A DNA stretch of 64,000 nt from Streptomyces sp. B21-105 (GTDB lineage Bacteria > Actinomycetota > Actinomycetes > Streptomycetales > Streptomycetaceae). The translations under genes and the position numbers were made by a program. This document shows, piece by piece, positions 16,699 to 24,767 of this stretch (position 1 is its first letter; each line of letters opens with the position of its first letter). The stretch is taken from contig NZ_JARUMJ010000001.1 of NCBI RefSeq assembly GCF_036898465.1, forward strand, positions 7,006,001 to 7,070,000, in the 5' to 3' direction. The notes beneath the pieces were generated by a model, which worked only from the letters and a program-made list of their open reading frames with translations, was not told where the DNA came from and searched no databases.

Positions 16699-17246
16699 GC
16701 CGCGGTCCCCTGGACGTCCTGATCCGGCGCGTCGACCCGGACGTACCGCTTCCGGCGTACGAGCACCCCGGTGACGCGGGAGCCGATCTGCGCACGACGG
16801 AGAGCCGCGAACTGGCGCCGGGGGAGCGGGCCGTGCTGCCCACGGGGGTCCGTGTCGCCCTGCCGGAGGGGTACGCGGCCTTCGTGCATCCCCGGTCGGG
16901 GCTGGCCGCCCGGTGCGGCGTCGCTCTCGTGAATGCCCCGGGGACGGTTGATGCCGGGTACCGTGGGGAGATCAAGGTGATCGTGGTGAATCTCGACCCG
17001 CGCGAGTCGGTGCGGTTCGAGCGCTTCGACCGGATTGCCCAACTGGTCGTCCAGCAGGTCGAGAGGGTCCGCTTCCAGGAGGTCGCGGAGCTTCCCGGGT
17101 CGGCGCGGGCCGCAGGGGGCTTCGGGTCCACCGGCGGCCATGCCGCCGTGGGCGGCGCGAGCGGTACAAGCGGTCAGGCCGCCGACGGCGGCGCGACGGG
17201 TGGGAATCGATACGCTTCGGTCGTATCCGACCGGGAAGGACAGTGA
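16695..17246 (+). CDS. dut: dUTP diphosphatase
   Basis: 183-residue trimeric dUTPase, which hydrolyses dUTP to dUMP and pyrophosphate to keep uracil out of DNA and feed thymidylate synthesis. All five motifs are visible: 1 in HPGDAGADLRT, 2 in PRSGLAARCG, 3 in APGTVDAGYRGEIKV, 4 in RFDRIAQLVVQ, and 5 in AAGGFGSTGGH near the C-terminus. The tail after motif 5 is extended by ~35 Gly/Ala/Ser-rich residues. The GTG at 16695 overlaps the previous stop; GAGGTG gives the ribosome site. DUF3710 follows two bases after the stop. Confidence 0.93.
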   Translation: MSRGPLDVLIRRVDPDVPLPAYEHPGDAGADLRTTESRELAPGERAVLPTGVRVALPEGYAAFVHPRSGLAARCGVALVNAPGTVDAGYRGEIKVIVVNLDPRESVRFERFDRIAQLVVQQVERVRFQEVAELPGSARAAGGFGSTGGHAAVGGASGTSGQAADGGATGGNRYASVVSDREGQ

Positions 17247-17247
17247 C

Positions 17248-18012
17248 GTGTTCGGACGTCGCAACAAGAAGGGTGCCGCCGAGGACGCGGCCGGCGAGGC
17301 CGAGCAGGTCGTCGACAGTGTCGACGCTGAGGCGGACGACGCGGAGGGTGCGCGCGAGCGCGTGCGGCTCGAGCCCGAGCCGCGGCCCGACGGGCCCTGG
17401 GACGACTCGGAGGTGCGCGACCCCGCCGAGGGGCGCGTGGACCTCGGCGGGCTCTTCGTGCCCGGGGTCGACGGCATGGAGCTGCGGGTCGAGGTCGCCG
17501 GCGACGCGATCGTCGCGGCGACGGTCGTGCTGCGCGACAGCGCCATCCAGCTGCAGGCCTTCGCCGCTCCCAAGCGCGAGGGCATCTGGGGCGAGGTGCG
17601 CGAGGAGATCGGCTCCGGCATCACCCAGCAGGGTGGCATCGTCGACGAGGTCGAAGGACCGCTGGGCTGGGAGCTGCGGGCCCAGGTGCCGGTGCAGCTG
17701 CCGGATGGCACGGGCGGCTTCCATGTCGTGCGCTTCGTCGGCGTGGACGGTCCCCGCTGGTTCCTGCGCGGGGTGATCTCGGGTCAGGGCGCGGTGCAGC
17801 CGCAGGCGGCGGGTCTGCTCGAGCAGATCTTCCGGGACACGGTCGTGGTGCGCGGCGAGGGCCCGATGGCGCCTCGCGACCCGATCGTCCTGAAGCTGCC
17901 GAACGACGCTCAGATGGTGCCCGAGGGCGTGCAGCAGCAGGACGAGAGCTCCCGCTTCTCCGGCGGCATGGGCCAGCTGCAGCGCGGACCGGAGATCACC
18001 GAGGTCCGGTAG
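17248..18012 (+). CDS. DUF3710 protein
   Basis: 254-residue actinobacterial protein of unknown function (DUF3710). A short basic start (VFGRRNKKG) is followed by an acidic linker of ~60 residues. The conserved domain then begins at PDGPWDDSEV, continues through RVDLGGLFVPGVDGMELRVEV and QLQAFAAPKREGIWGEVREEI, and reaches RFVGVDGPRWFLRGVISGQGA. The C-terminal tail is Gln/Ser-rich. It is the last gene of the thioesterase-dut-DUF3710 operon; a hairpin follows the stop. A mycobacterial counterpart also lies next to dut, which supports a shared, still undefined role. Confidence 0.88.
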   Translation: MFGRRNKKGAAEDAAGEAEQVVDSVDAEADDAEGARERVRLEPEPRPDGPWDDSEVRDPAEGRVDLGGLFVPGVDGMELRVEVAGDAIVAATVVLRDSAIQLQAFAAPKREGIWGEVREEIGSGITQQGGIVDEVEGPLGWELRAQVPVQLPDGTGGFHVVRFVGVDGPRWFLRGVISGQGAVQPQAAGLLEQIFRDTVVVRGEGPMAPRDPIVLKLPNDAQMVPEGVQQQDESSRFSGGMGQLQRGPEITEVR

Positions 18013-18039
18013 GCGGGCGACGGGCCCCCGACGGCTGAC

Positions 18040-18068
18040 AGGGCCGCATCCCCCACGGGTGCGGCCCT
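18040..18068 (+). terminator. Hairpin terminator after DUF3710
   Basis: Inverted repeat AGGGCCGC..CCC / GGGTGCGGCCCT (18040-18052 with 18057-18068), with one bulged base, 28 bases after the stop codon. Confidence 0.7.
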
Positions 18069-18568
18069 TCGTCGTGCCCGCCTGCGGGTGCCGTCCCGCT
18101 CTCCTCGCCGCGCGCGTTCTCGCGAGGCGGGCCCGAGCCGCCCCCGCCGTCCTCGCCCACCCCGAGGTCGCCGTCTCGGGCGCCCGGCCGGGCTTCGTCG
18201 TCACGGACCACACCGGCAGCAACGCGCCCCGCAGACCGGCTGGGCCGGCCACGCGCTGCCCTGCACCATCGCCTGGGCATCGCGATGAGCGACACCGGGG
18301 CGCCGGCGCGCTGACCCTGCGGAACCGCCCGGCCGCCGCCGACGACCTCCTCGTCGCGCGGGAGACGCCGGCCCGCGGGGGAATCCCGCGTGAACCGATC
18401 CGGGGGCTCGTCCGATGAAAGGGCGAGGGGTGTCGACGGTCGCCGCCGTCGCGTCAGAGCTTCGGCGCCGCCCCTCATCCATCGGATCATCCCATTTGTC
18501 GAGACCGTTGGCCGTAAGGTCGACGCTGCGCCCCGAGCGGCAACCCGTGCGAACCGAAAGGCGGCCTC
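18069..18568. other. 500-bp stretch without a supported gene
   Basis: Open frames exist on both strands, but none has a convincing start, ribosome-binding site or recognisable motif. The 3' end presumably carries the promoter of the degenerate response regulator, with AAAGG just before its ATG. I see nothing else in it. Confidence 0.5.
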
Positions 18569-19279
18569 ATGCCGAGCCAGGCCGGAGGGTCACCCCAGGC
18601 ATCCACGAGGGTGCTCGTCGTCGACGAGCCGCAGATCGTGGCCGCCCTCGTGAGCAACCTCGAGGCCCACGGCTACGAGGTCGACGCGACCCACGACGGT
18701 GCCACCGCCCTCCGGCTCGCCGACGCCCATCACCCCGACGTGGTCGTCCTCGGCCCCGGGTTGCCGGACCTCGCCGGCGTGGCGGTGGTCGAGCGGCTCC
18801 GCGACCGGACCAGGGCGCCGATCCTGGTGCTGCCCGCCCGGCAGTCCTCCGACGAGACGGCCGAGGCACCCGACGCGGGCGCCGACGACCACGTCACCGA
18901 GCCCTACGGCACGGACGGGCTGCTGGCGAGGCTGCGTGCCGCCGTGCGCCGGGCCGAACCCGCCGCGGGCGAGGACGAGACCCTGGTGGAGACCGACGGG
19001 TTCACCGTCGACCTGGTCGCCAAGAAGGTCGACCGGGCCGGGAAGGACGTCCGGCTGACCCCCACGGAGTGGCATCTGCTGGAGGTGCTGGTGCGCAACG
19101 CCGGTCGTCTGGTCGGCCAGAAGCAGTTGCTGCAGGAGGTGTGGGGGCCGTCCTACGGGACGGAGACCAACTATCTGCGGGTGTACATGGCGCAGCTCAG
19201 ACGCAAGCTCGAGGCGGATCCCTCGCACCCCCGGCACTTCCACACGGAACCCGGGGCGGGTTACCGGTTCGAGCGCTGA
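18569..19279 (+). CDS. Orphan OmpR/KdpE-type regulator with a degenerate receiver
   Basis: 236 residues with a full OmpR/KdpE architecture. The C-terminal winged helix is intact (LTPTEWHLLEVLVRNAG, VWGPSYGTETNYLRVYMAQLRRKLE, GAGYRFER) and close to KdpE. The receiver fold is kept, but its chemistry is lost. The phospho-acceptor aspartate is replaced in VVVLGPGLPD, where family members have VLDLGLPD. The switch Thr/Ser position reads ILVLPARQ, and the conserved lysine is Glu in DHVTEPYG. It therefore cannot be phosphorylated in the usual way and should act constitutively or respond to another signal. No kinase gene is adjacent. ATG 18569 follows AAAGG. Confidence 0.85.
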   Translation: MPSQAGGSPQASTRVLVVDEPQIVAALVSNLEAHGYEVDATHDGATALRLADAHHPDVVVLGPGLPDLAGVAVVERLRDRTRAPILVLPARQSSDETAEAPDAGADDHVTEPYGTDGLLARLRAAVRRAEPAAGEDETLVETDGFTVDLVAKKVDRAGKDVRLTPTEWHLLEVLVRNAGRLVGQKQLLQEVWGPSYGTETNYLRVYMAQLRRKLEADPSHPRHFHTEPGAGYRFER

Positions 19280-19357
19280 ACCCGGGACGGGGCCGACGGT
19301 TCGAGCGGGTACGGCGGTGGCTACGGGTCGGAGGGAGCGCCCCGGTACGCTTCCTAC

Positions 19358-19756
19358 ATGAGTGCTGTCCCTCGTTCCGAAAAGCCGGTGGGCCGGTTCC
19401 GGCGCATGCTCGACCGGCTCTCCTCGTCGCAGGAGGACCTGGAGTCCGAGGAGCTGCGCGAGGACACCGAGACGGCCGGCTGCACGCGGATAGGCGACTG
19501 CCAGGACCGACAGATCGTCACGGTTACTGGTACCTTGCGCACGGTCACCCTGCGGCCGCGCGCCGGAGTCCCGGCACTCGAGGCCGAGCTGTTCGACGGC
19601 AGCGCCGCGCTGGACGTGGTGTGGCTGGGCAGGCGCTCCATAGTGGGCATCGAGCCGGGACGCAGGCTCATCGCATCGGGCCGGGTCTCCATGAGCCGGG
19701 GCCGCCGGGTGCTGTTCAACCCCAAGTACGAACTGAGACCCCTGGGTAGGGAGTAG
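19358..19756 (+). CDS. OB-fold nucleic-acid-binding domain protein
   Basis: 132-residue cytoplasmic protein. The N-terminal 50 residues are charged and helical (RFRRMLDRLSSSQEDLESEEL). The rest is an OB fold of the tRNA_anti type: VTVTGTLRTVTLRPRAGVPALEAELFDG, then LDVVWLGRR, IEPGRRLIASGRV and a closing strand VLFNPKYEL. Related actinobacterial proteins are next to DUF3159 and dut. The ligand is unknown; RNA or single-stranded DNA is the family guess. The stop is followed three bases later by the DUF3159 gene, so they form one operon. Confidence 0.85.
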   Translation: MSAVPRSEKPVGRFRRMLDRLSSSQEDLESEELREDTETAGCTRIGDCQDRQIVTVTGTLRTVTLRPRAGVPALEAELFDGSAALDVVWLGRRSIVGIEPGRRLIASGRVSMSRGRRVLFNPKYELRPLGRE

Positions 19757-19759
19757 CCG

Positions 19760-20551
19760 GTGACGTCGCTCGACAAGCCGACCGAAGACACGACCGTGGA
19801 GCAGCCGACCGCGGAGGACACCGCCGCGGCCGACGCTCGGGCGGTGACGGAGGCCGCGCTGTTCGAGGCGTTCGGCGGGATCCGCGGCATGGTCGAGACG
19901 GTGGTGCCCGGCCTGGTCTTCGTCACGATCTTCACGATCAACAAGGACCTGCACATGTCCGCGATCGCCGCGCTCGCGGTGTCGCTGGTCCTGGTCGTGG
20001 TCCGCCTGGCGATGAAGGACACGGTCAAGCACGCCTTCAGCGGGGTCTTCGGCGTCGCCTTCGGCGTCGTCTTCGCGATGATGACCGGCAACGCCAAGGC
20101 CTTCTACCTGCCCGGCATGCTCTACACGCTGGGTCTGGCGCTCGCGTACATCATCACGACGCTGTGCGGGGTGCCGCTGATCGGTCTGATCCTCGGCCCG
20201 GTCTTCAAGGAGAACCTCTCCTGGCGTACCCGCAACCCCGGGCGCAAGACGGCCTACGCCAAGGCCAGCTGGGCCTGGGGTCTGATCCTGCTCGCCAAGT
20301 GCGCGATCCTCTTCCCGCTGTACTGGTGGGCCGACACCACCCAGCTCGGCTGGGTGCTGGTGGCACTGAAGATCCCGCCGTTCCTGCTGGCCGTCTGGCT
20401 GACCTGGGTGTTCCTCGCGAAGGCGCCCGCGCCGATCGACGTGTTCGCGGAGATGGAGGCGGAGGAGAAGGCCGCGGCCGCTGCCGCGGAGGCGTCGGAG
20501 TCGGCGGAGTCGGCGGCGGAGGTCGGCGGGCGGCACCGTGGGGAGGGGTAG
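19760..20551 (+). CDS. DUF3159 membrane protein
   Basis: 263-residue polytopic membrane protein of the actinobacterial DUF3159 family. An acidic Thr-rich head (residues 1-35) precedes the conserved AALFEAFGGIRGMVETVVPGL. Five or six hydrophobic segments follow, including GVFGVAFGVVFAMMTG and LILLAKCAILFPLYWW. The motif NPGRKTAYAKASWAWG lies before the penultimate helix. The tail is Glu/Ala-rich and cytoplasmic. The family is related to intracellular septation protein A-like transporters; function is unproven. GTG start three bases after the OB-fold gene. Confidence 0.87.
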   Translation: MTSLDKPTEDTTVEQPTAEDTAAADARAVTEAALFEAFGGIRGMVETVVPGLVFVTIFTINKDLHMSAIAALAVSLVLVVVRLAMKDTVKHAFSGVFGVAFGVVFAMMTGNAKAFYLPGMLYTLGLALAYIITTLCGVPLIGLILGPVFKENLSWRTRNPGRKTAYAKASWAWGLILLAKCAILFPLYWWADTTQLGWVLVALKIPPFLLAVWLTWVFLAKAPAPIDVFAEMEAEEKAAAAAAEASESAESAAEVGGRHRGEG

Positions 20552-20559
20552 TTCCCGTG

Positions 20560-20660
20560 TCGGGGTGACCGCCCCCGGGGGCCTGCGCCCCCGGACCCCC
20601 GCTTCGGCCCTGAACGGGCCTCGTCCTCAAACGCCGGACGGGCCGAAGGATGCCGACCGG
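20560..20660. repeat. Widespread Streptomyces intergenic repeat
   Basis: GC-rich noncoding sequence ending in TCAAACGCCGGACGGGC, a motif I recall from many intergenic regions in Streptomyces genomes. It is only one copy here, so the repeat status rests on recall and not on this window. Confidence 0.5.
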
Positions 20661-20685
20661 CGCTGAAAGAGGCGACGCAAACTGC

Positions 20686-20721
20686 ATGGGGGGGCCCGGA
20701 GTCTTCCCGGGCGCCCCCCAT
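20686..20721. terminator. Hairpin terminator between convergent genes
   Basis: ATGGGGGG..CCCGG pairs with CCGGGCGCCCCCCAT with a single bulge (20686-20699 with 20707-20721). It is located between DUF3159 and the 3' end of the TrkA-type gene. Confidence 0.7.
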
Positions 20722-20741
20722 CGTCGTCACCCTTTGGCGGC

Positions 20742-21419
20742 TCAGCCGCCGGTGTCGTCCTTCCGGACCGACAGCAGGTCCTCGAGCTGTTCCTCTCTCG
20801 CCTGGGCGGCGACGAAGAGCAGTTCGTCGCCCGCCTCGAGGGAGTCCTCCCGGGTCGGGGTGAGGACCCGGGTGCCGCGGATGATGGTGACCAGCGAGGT
20901 GTCCTCCGGCCATTCCACGTCGCCGACCTGGGTCCCGGCCAGGGCCGACTCCTCCGGAAGCGTCAGTTCGACGAGGTTGGCGTCACCGTGGCTGAAGCGC
21001 AGCAGGCGCACCAGGTCGCCCACGCTCACCGCCTCCTCGACCAGCGCCGACATCAGGCGAGGGGTGGACACGGCCACGTCCACGCCCCAGGACTCGTTGA
21101 AGAGCCACTCGTTCTTCGGGTTGTTGACCCGGGCCACGACGCGCGGGACGCCGTACTCCGTCTTGGCCAGCAGCGAGACGACCAGGTTGACCTTGTCGTC
21201 ACCGGTCGCGGCGATGACGACGTTGCAGCGCTGCAGGGCCGCCTCGTCCAGTGAGGTGATCTCGCAGGCGTCGGCCAGCAGCCACTCCGCCTGGGGGACG
21301 CGCTCGACCGAGATGGCGGTCGGCGCCTTGTCGACGAGGAGGACCTCGTGACCGTTCTCCAGCAGTTCGCCGGCGATCGAGCGGCCGACGGCACCGGCTC
21401 CGGCAATGGCGACCCTCAT
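20742..21419 (-). CDS. TrkA-type potassium-uptake regulatory protein (CeoC-like)
   Basis: 225-residue cytoplasmic RCK protein. TrkA_N: MRVAIAGAGAVGRSIAGELLENGHEVLLVD forms the Rossmann glycine motif plus the acidic residue that selects NAD. The TrkA_C domain spans the last ~75 residues (LVELTLPEESALAGTQVGDVEWPED). Such proteins gate K+ channels or Trk transporters in response to NAD(H) or nucleotides. Its ATG overlaps the stop of the upstream TrkA gene by 4 bp, so both are made from one transcript and probably work as a heteromer, as with mycobacterial CeoB/CeoC. No channel gene is seen nearby. Confidence 0.9.
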   Translation of the reverse strand: MRVAIAGAGAVGRSIAGELLENGHEVLLVDKAPTAISVERVPQAEWLLADACEITSLDEAALQRCNVVIAATGDDKVNLVVSLLAKTEYGVPRVVARVNNPKNEWLFNESWGVDVAVSTPRLMSALVEEAVSVGDLVRLLRFSHGDANLVELTLPEESALAGTQVGDVEWPEDTSLVTIIRGTRVLTPTREDSLEAGDELLFVAAQAREEQLEDLLSVRKDDTGG

Positions 21420-22087
21420 CGGTGACCGTCCTCCTTCGGGCCTTCGGCGAACGCCGCCTCGACCTTGCCGACCTCGTCGGTACGCAGCATCACGTGCACC
21501 AGGTCGCCCTCCTGGAGGACCGTCTGCGAGCTGGGCAGCATGGCCTCGCCGAGCCGGGTCAGGAACGCCACGCGGACACCCGTCTCCTCCTGCATCGTGC
21601 TGATCTTGTGGCCGACCCAGGACGCGGCGGCGTGCACCTCGGCCAGCTGGACGCCCCCGGTGGGGTCGCGCCACAGCGGCTCGGCGCCCGACGGCAGCAG
21701 CCTGCGCAGCATCTGGTCGGCCGTCCAGCGGACGGTGGCGACGGTGGGGATGCCCAGGCGCTGGTAGACCTCCGCGCGGCGCGGGTCGTAGATGCGGGCC
21801 GCGACGTTCTCGATGCCGAACATCTCACGGGCCACCCGGGCGGCGATGATGTTCGAGTTGTCGCCGCTGGAGACGGCCGCGAACGCGCCTGCCTCCTCGA
21901 TGCCGGCCTCACGCAGGGTGTCCTGGTCGAAACCGACCCCGGTGACTCGACGGCCGCCGAAACCGGAGCCCAGTCGTCGGAAGGCGGTGGGGTCCTGATC
22001 GATCACGGCGACCGTGTGCCCCTGATGCTCCAGGGTCTGCGCGAGAGCGGAGCCCACTCTGCCGCAGCCCATGATGACGATGTGCAC
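21416..22087 (-). CDS. TrkA-type potassium-uptake regulatory protein (CeoB-like)
   Basis: 223-residue RCK protein, first of the TrkA pair. The start VHIVIMGCGRVGSALAQTLE gives the NAD-binding glycine motif, with VAVIDQD as the acidic strand end, and DNSNIIAARVAREMFGIENV is typical of TrkA_N. The C-terminal ~80 residues form the TrkA_C ligand domain (LAEVHAAASWVGHKISTMQ). The GTG at 22087 has GGAAGGAC at ideal spacing, whereas the TTG at 22108 has none. A 31-residue membrane peptide is encoded 150 bases upstream on the same strand. Confidence 0.9.
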   Translation of the reverse strand: MHIVIMGCGRVGSALAQTLEHQGHTVAVIDQDPTAFRRLGSGFGGRRVTGVGFDQDTLREAGIEEAGAFAAVSSGDNSNIIAARVAREMFGIENVAARIYDPRRAEVYQRLGIPTVATVRWTADQMLRRLLPSGAEPLWRDPTGGVQLAEVHAAASWVGHKISTMQEETGVRVAFLTRLGEAMLPSSQTVLQEGDLVHVMLRTDEVGKVEAAFAEGPKEDGHR

Positions 22088-22236
22088 GACCGTCCTTCCG
22101 AGGGTCAAGAAGTAAAGAAGTCCATAAATTTCTGGCTTGGCTGGGAACAGCGTCTCAGACCGCCGCCCAAGCTACACAGGCGCGGTCGCCGCAGGGCACC
22201 CCCGTGCACCGTTGCGCCCCTTTGGGCAGAGCGGGA

Positions 22237-22332
22237 TCAGCGTCGGCTGATGCTCCACAGACTCAGGAAGGTGAGAACTCCCAGGCCTACCAAGGCTCCT
22301 ACGGCGCCGATGAGCTCCGCGGTCGTGTGCAT
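22237..22332 (-). CDS. Small single-span membrane protein (31 aa)
   Basis: A 31-codon frame on the minus strand: MHTTAELIGAVGALVGLGV, then LTFLSLWSISRR. One hydrophobic helix of ~20 residues is followed by a positively charged end, so the C-terminus should be cytoplasmic. GGAGGG lies four bases before the ATG at 22332, a strong ribosome-binding site. It lies upstream of the two TrkA genes in the same orientation, in a position suited to a small subunit or regulator of a K+ system, but that link is inference. It is too short for most gene finders. Confidence 0.7.
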   Translation of the reverse strand: MHTTAELIGAVGALVGLGVLTFLSLWSISRR

Positions 22333-22489
22333 GGACCCTCCGAAGGACGGCAGTGGGCACGAAATTGTCATATAGACATGGCGACCGCCGCGGCCGTGCA
22401 ACCCGCAGCCGCAGACCGGCCGAATTCACCCGGGAGGCAGACGCGCCACGCCGTCACCCGGCTGAGCCCGGGGGAGGGTGGGCGGTCCC

Positions 22490-24622
22490 GTGTTCGAAGG
22501 CCTACGATCCTCTGTTGTGTCCAAACTGACCGACGTGCCCAAACGGATTCTGATCGGGCGCGCACTGCGCAGTGATCGGCTCGGAGAAACGCTCCTGCCG
22601 AAGCGCATCGCTCTGCCCGTCTTCGCTTCCGACCCGCTGTCCTCCGTGGCCTACGCGCCTGGGGAGGTACTGCTGGTCCTGTCCATCGCGGGCGTGTCGG
22701 CCTACCACTTCAGCCCGTGGATCGCCCTCGCCGTCGTCGTGCTGATGTTCACGGTGGTCGCCTCCTACCGGCAGAACGTCCACGCCTACCCGAGCGGCGG
22801 TGGCGACTACGAGGTGGCCACCACCAACCTCGGCCCCAAGGCGGGCCTGACCGTGGCGAGCGCGCTGCTCGTCGACTACGTCCTCACGGTGGCCGTCTCC
22901 ATCGCCTCCGGCATCGAGAACCTCGGCTCGGCGATCCCGTTCGTCGTCGAACACAAGGTGGCCTGCGCGGTCGCCGTGATCGTCCTGCTGACGCTGATGA
23001 ACCTGCGCGGCGTCAAGGAGTCCGGCAAGCTCTTCGCCATCCCGACCTACGTCTTCGTCGCGGGCGTCTTCATCATGATCGCCTGGGGAGCCTTCCGCGG
23101 GGTGGTGCTCGGCGACTCCATGCGGGCGCCGACCGCCGAGTACACGATCAAGGCCGAGCACCAGGGCCTGGCCGGTTTCGCCCTGGTCTTCCTGCTGCTG
23201 CGCGCCTTCTCCTCCGGCTGTGCGGCGCTCACCGGCGTGGAGGCGATCTCCAACGGCGTCCCCGCCTTTCGCAAGCCCAAGTCGAAGAACGCGGCGAGCA
23301 CGCTCGCGGCGATGGGCCTGCTGGCCGTCACCATGTTCTGCGGGATCATCGTCCTCGCGCTGGTGACCGACGTCCGGATGGCCGAGAACCCGGCTGCCGA
23401 CCTGCTGCACAACGGCGTCGCCGTCGGCTCCGGGTATGTCCAGAACCCGGTGATCACCCAGGTCGCCGAGGCGGTCTTCGGCAAGGGCAGCTTCCTGTTC
23501 GTCGTGCTCGCCGCGGCCACCGCCCTGGTGCTGTTCCTGGCGGCGAACACCGCCTACAACGGCTTCCCGGTGCTCGGCTCGATCCTCGCCCAGGACCGCT
23601 ACCTGCCCCGCCAGCTGCACACCCGAGGCGACCGCCTCGCCTTCTCCAACGGCATCGTGCTGCTCGCCGGCGCGGCCACCCTGCTGGTCGTCATCTACGG
23701 CGCCGACTCCACCCGGCTGATCCAGCTGTACATCGTCGGCGTGTTCGTGTCCTTCACGCTCAGCCAGACCGGCATGGTCCGGCACTGGAACCGCCTCCTG
23801 GCCACCGAGACCGACCAGGGCAAGCGCCGTCACATGGTCCGCTCGCGGGCGATCAACACCTTCGGCGCCTTCTTCACCGGCCTGGTCCTGGTCGTCGTCC
23901 TCGGCACCAAGTTCACACACGGAGCCTGGGTCGCCCTGCTGGGCATGGTGATCTTCTACGGGACGATGACCGCGATCCGCCGCCACTACGACCGCGTCGC
24001 CGCCGAGATCGCCGCCCCCGAGGGTCCCAGCGACGACAGCGTCCGGCCCTCGCGCGTCCACTCGGTGCTGCTCATCTCCAAGATCCACCGGCCGACGCTG
24101 CGTGCCCTCGCCTACGCCAAGCTGATGCGCTCCGACACCCTGGAGGCGCTGACCGTCAACGTGGACCCGGCCGAGACGAAGACGCTGCGCGACGAGTGGG
24201 AACGGCGCGGGATCGACGTACCGCTGAAGGTCCTGGACTCGCCCTACCGCGAGGTCACCCGGCCGGTCATCGAGTACGTCAAGAGTCTGCGCAGGGAGTC
24301 GCCGCGCGATGCCGTGTCGGTGATCATCCCCGAGTACGTGGTCGGACACTGGTACGAGCACCTGCTGCACAACCAGAGCGCGCTGCGGCTGAAGGGCCGG
24401 CTGCTGTTCACGCCGGGCGTCATGGTCACGTCCATCCCCTACCAGCTGCAGTCCTCCGAGGCGGCGAAGCAGCGGGCACGCAGGCGTTCGGAGTGGAACG
24501 CTCCCGGTTCGGTGCGGCGCGGTCCCCTCCAGGAGGGGCGGCCGAAGGAGCCGGACGCTCCGCGCACCCGGCCGGCCTCCGGCAACGCCGAGAGCGACCC
24601 GGGTCCGGACGCGAAGAACTGA
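22490..24622 (+). CDS. APC-family amino-acid permease with C-terminal soluble domain
   Basis: 710-residue transporter. The APC core starts at FASDPLSSVAYAPGEVLLVLS, the conserved helix-1 motif, and about 12 hydrophobic segments run to residue ~490. A cytoplasmic C-terminal domain of ~200 residues follows (RVHSVLLISKIHRPTLRALAYAKL), and the basic, proline-rich tail is probably disordered. The C-terminal fold is reminiscent of universal-stress or regulatory domains in KUP/APC proteins. The substrate is unknown; amino acids or K+ are both possible for this subgroup. Start: the GTG at 22490 has GGGGAGGG 12 bases upstream; a GTG at 22517 (VSKLTDV) also fits family alignments. It is divergent from the TrkA operon. 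Confidence 0.85.
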   Translation: MFEGLRSSVVSKLTDVPKRILIGRALRSDRLGETLLPKRIALPVFASDPLSSVAYAPGEVLLVLSIAGVSAYHFSPWIALAVVVLMFTVVASYRQNVHAYPSGGGDYEVATTNLGPKAGLTVASALLVDYVLTVAVSIASGIENLGSAIPFVVEHKVACAVAVIVLLTLMNLRGVKESGKLFAIPTYVFVAGVFIMIAWGAFRGVVLGDSMRAPTAEYTIKAEHQGLAGFALVFLLLRAFSSGCAALTGVEAISNGVPAFRKPKSKNAASTLAAMGLLAVTMFCGIIVLALVTDVRMAENPAADLLHNGVAVGSGYVQNPVITQVAEAVFGKGSFLFVVLAAATALVLFLAANTAYNGFPVLGSILAQDRYLPRQLHTRGDRLAFSNGIVLLAGAATLLVVIYGADSTRLIQLYIVGVFVSFTLSQTGMVRHWNRLLATETDQGKRRHMVRSRAINTFGAFFTGLVLVVVLGTKFTHGAWVALLGMVIFYGTMTAIRRHYDRVAAEIAAPEGPSDDSVRPSRVHSVLLISKIHRPTLRALAYAKLMRSDTLEALTVNVDPAETKTLRDEWERRGIDVPLKVLDSPYREVTRPVIEYVKSLRRESPRDAVSVIIPEYVVGHWYEHLLHNQSALRLKGRLLFTPGVMVTSIPYQLQSSEAAKQRARRRSEWNAPGSVRRGPLQEGRPKEPDAPRTRPASGNAESDPGPDAKN

Positions 24623-24767
24623 CCCTGCACGGACCTTGAACGGACCCTGAGCCGGCCTTCGTCCGTGCGTGCGTTCCGGCGCGTGGTGAACGGCCGGACG
24701 GCAGCCACGTAGACTGGTGGGCTGTTGTCCGGCCGTTCCTCGTTCGACGTTGTGGAGTCACCCCGCC

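Noticed and set aside
18590..20536. 648-codon minus-strand frame
   Set aside because: It is antisense to three well-supported genes (KdpE-like, OB-fold, DUF3159) and has no domain.
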